Source: Mycobacterium rhizamassiliense (GTDB taxonomy: Bacteria; Actinomycetota; Actinomycetes; Mycobacteriales; Mycobacteriaceae). From it: a stretch of 64,000 nucleotides of DNA. The stretch lies in assembly GCF_900157375.1 (NCBI RefSeq), contig NZ_LT721901.1, positions 2,029,498-2,093,497 on the forward strand. Reading direction: 5' to 3'. Position 1 is the first letter of the stretch; the number at the start of each line of letters is the position of its first letter. The notes under the pieces were generated by a model that saw nothing but the letters and a program-made list of their open reading frames with translations, was not told where the DNA came from and ran no database searches. A program made the position numbers and the translations under genes. Below, piece after piece: positions 60,604 through 64,000 of this stretch.

Positions 60604-61565
60604 CGCAGCTCCAATCCATTGAGGAAGTCCAGCAACGCCGCATTCACTTCGTCGGGGCGCTCCTGCTGCAGCCAGTGCCCGGCGCCCTCGATCATCACCT
60701 GGTGATACGGGCCGGAGATCGCCTCCGCAGCGCGGTCGGTGCGGGTGAAAGACAGCACGGGATCGGCCGTCCCGCCCATGAAAAGGCACGGCACCGAGAT
60801 CTTCGCGTCGGCGAGTTCGGGGGTGGTCTCCCAGTTGCGGTCGAAGTTGCGATACCAATTCAGGCCGCCGGTGAATCCGGTGCGGGAGAACTCGGCGATG
60901 TAGTGGTCGAGCTCGTCCTGGCTTATCCAGTCCGGCGGGCCATCGGGCTCGGGCAGGCGATCGACGAAACCCTCCGGGCCGGGTGCCACCATCCGCAGCC
61001 CCGCGGCCTTGTCGTCCGACCGCAGGCCGCCCATCATCCGTCGCATCACCCGGGCCGGATCCGCGTTCAAGTCGGCGTCCGCGACGCCGGGCTCCTGGAA
61101 GTACAGGATGTAGAAGAAGTTCTCGCCGAAGGTTTTCCGCCACGCCTGCGTGGGCGCGACCCGGGGGCGCGGCGTCACCGGCACGCTCATCGCGGCGACG
61201 GCCGCGACCCGGTCGGGGTGGAGCAGCGGCGCGTTCCACACCACCGCGGCGCCCCAGTCGTGCCCGACCCAGACGGCGCGCTGCGCTCCGACGTCGTCGA
61301 GCAGCCCGACGATGTCGCCGGTCAGCTGGTGGATGTCGTAGGCGTCGATCGCGTCCGGGCGAGACGAGCCGCCGTAGCCGCGCTGATCGGGTGCGAGCAC
61401 GTGATAGCCGGCCTGGGCGAGCGCCGGGATCTGGTGTCGCCACGAGTAGGCCAATTCGGGGAAGCCATGGGCCAGGACCACCACGGGCGCACCGCGGTCA
61501 CCGGCCTCGACAACGCGCAGTCGCACACCGTTGGTGTCAACTAACCGTTCGGTTGAGGGGGGCAC
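60600..61565 (-). CDS. ephA: Epoxide hydrolase EphA
   Basis: A 321-residue alpha/beta hydrolase with the full epoxide-hydrolase set: HGFPELAYSW, nucleophile Asp in GHDWGA, a cap tyrosine region (WYRNFDRNW), and catalytic His in GAGHWLQQE. Converts epoxides to vicinal diols. GTG start 61565; the upstream 103 bases are shared with the divergent VOC gene. In M. tuberculosis ephA lies beside Rv3618 as here. Confidence 0.92.
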   Translation of the reverse strand: MPPSTERLVDTNGVRLRVVEAGDRGAPVVVLAHGFPELAYSWRHQIPALAQAGYHVLAPDQRGYGGSSRPDAIDAYDIHQLTGDIVGLLDDVGAQRAVWVGHDWGAAVVWNAPLLHPDRVAAVAAMSVPVTPRPRVAPTQAWRKTFGENFFYILYFQEPGVADADLNADPARVMRRMMGGLRSDDKAAGLRMVAPGPEGFVDRLPEPDGPPDWISQDELDHYIAEFSRTGFTGGLNWYRNFDRNWETTPELADAKISVPCLFMGGTADPVLSFTRTDRAAEAISGPYHQVMIEGAGHWLQQERPDEVNAALLDFLNGLELR

Positions 61566-61668
61566 CGTCTCACCAAATCACAACGGCCGCGGGCTGAGAA
61601 GGCCTCGGTGCGATTGCGTATGGCCGTTGTCCGGTGCCGGGTTTGGCGGTCTGGAAATATGGCTTGCC

Positions 61669-62079
61669 GTGAGGCTGGACCACGTCGTCGTGTGGACACG
61701 GGATCCGCGGGTGGCCATGGACTTCTACTCGCGGGTGGTCGGGCTCGAGCCCGTCCGGTTCGCCGAGTTCGAGGCAGGCGACGCGCCGTTTCCGAGCGTG
61801 CGGGTGAGCGCGGACTCGATCATCGACCTGATGCCGCTCGACATGGCCACCGGGACGACGGCGAGCGTTGCCGACGGCAGCGCCGGCCACCGCCTCAATC
61901 ACCTCTGCCTGGCGCTGTCGAAGGCCGAGTGCGACGCGCTGGACCAGCGGCTGCAGGCCGAAGGCGTGGCCATCGGCGCCCGGCTCAGCAACAGCTTCGG
62001 CGCGCAAGGGTGGGCGCCGAAGGCGTTCTACTTCTCCGATCCGGACGGCAATGTGGTCGAAGCGCGCCACTACGACTGA
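61669..62079 (+). CDS. VOC (glyoxalase/bleomycin resistance) fold protein
   Basis: A 136-residue vicinal-oxygen-chelate protein with the typical start VRLDHVVVWTRDPRVAMDFYSRVVGLE and the C-terminal YFSDPDGNVVEA metal Glu. GTG 61669. It stands between ephA and ftsH, where M. tuberculosis has the espACD region; so it is not in the same context. A role in the adjacent oxidation operon or in detoxification is inference. Confidence 0.85.
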   Translation: MRLDHVVVWTRDPRVAMDFYSRVVGLEPVRFAEFEAGDAPFPSVRVSADSIIDLMPLDMATGTTASVADGSAGHRLNHLCLALSKAECDALDQRLQAEGVAIGARLSNSFGAQGWAPKAFYFSDPDGNVVEARHYD

Positions 62080-62146
62080 CCGCGGTTTGCCACATCACAG
62101 CTGCCCGGGGAACCGAATGGGGAACCGCCGCTCGTTGTCAGGGCAG

Positions 62147-62251
62147 GATGTTGGCGAGCCGCTGCGCCCGGATCGGCCGGGCTGGCAATCGCCGCTAGGC
62201 ACGATGGTGGCGACCCGCTGCGCTCCGGCTCGGCCGGAGCTGGCGATCGCC
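62147..62251. repeat. Two imperfect minisatellite units upstream of ftsH
   Basis: Unit 1 (62147-62193) and unit 2 (62203-62251) are spaced 56 bases and share GATG-TGGCGA-CCGCTGCGC...CGGCCGG...GCTGGC-ATCGCC. The reverse complement matches the repeat copies at 24882-24974. The 241-base region 62080-62320 holds these repeats and must also hold the ftsH promoter. Confidence 0.75.
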
Positions 62252-62319
62252 ACGGAGGTAACCTGGACTTTTCCAGCTCCGTGTATCGGGAAGGACCTGG
62301 CCGACACGGCCGATGATTG

Positions 62320-64000
<1,681 letters not shown>

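Overview
The window is high-GC actinobacterial chromosome from a slow-growing Mycobacterium, most likely of the M. avium complex type. Almost every gene matches, in order, the M. tuberculosis interval Rv3684 to Rv3610c, but in reverse orientation: metallophosphoesterase, ponA2, whiB4, the two Get3-like ATPases, crp, nth, marP, ephE, acs, dppABCD, ssd-tad, cspA, topA, the Rv3645 cyclase, holB, galE1, ppgS, ppa, dacB, tilS, hpt, lpqG, ephA and ftsH. Gene names come from recognising protein sequence and gene order from memory; no database was searched. Both ends cut genes: a PLP-dependent cysteine-synthase-like enzyme at the left and ftsH at the right.

Positions 1-16,300 hold cell-wall and stress genes: ponA2 diverging from whiB4, the bagB/bagA pair, RidA and metallo-beta-lactamase-fold enzymes, Crp, endonuclease III, a thioredoxin-like protein, a Nudix CoA pyrophosphatase coupled to the acid-resistance protease MarP, EphE, a holin-like membrane protein and a secreted serine protease. 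Positions 16,300-25,700 hold acs, two genes not expected at this place from H37Rv, and the four-gene dppABCD importer with overlapping frames.

Positions 25,700-32,000 contain two small-RNA loci flanking a HAD phosphatase gene: an Ms1/MTS2823-type RNA on the minus strand and a clear 6C (B11) RNA on the plus strand with C-rich loops and its own terminator. The 6C RNA lies just upstream of the ssd-tadABC-flp-tadE pilus operon. Positions 32,000-42,800 carry a PAS/GAF sensor protein, an MrfA/SftH-type helicase, cspA with a hairpin leader and strong terminator, topA, a membrane adenylate cyclase and holB.

Positions 42,800-50,500 begin with tRNA-Thr(CGU). A GT2 glycosyltransferase gene sits directly behind it, followed by a GT-C-like membrane protein, galE1, and an operon for polyprenyl-phosphate amino-sugar synthesis (MOP flippase, ppgS, DUF2304 partner). 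Positions 50,500-54,700 are housekeeping: ppa, dacB, an HExxH protein, tilS and hpt.

Positions 54,700-62,300 are the most rearranged part. Between lpqG and ftsH, where M. tuberculosis has PE32-PPE65-esxW-esxV and espACD, this genome has an XRE regulator, a P450 gene broken by a one-base frameshift, a small membrane gene, a truncated PE gene, an alcohol dehydrogenase coupled to an LLM monooxygenase and ephA, and a VOC-fold protein. A minisatellite-like repeat family occurs in opposite orientations near dppD and in front of ftsH. I did not find a clearly new multi-gene system. The strongest leads are the PE remnant with the rebuilt neighbourhood, the frameshifted P450, the two small-RNA loci, and the ppgS/flippase operon.
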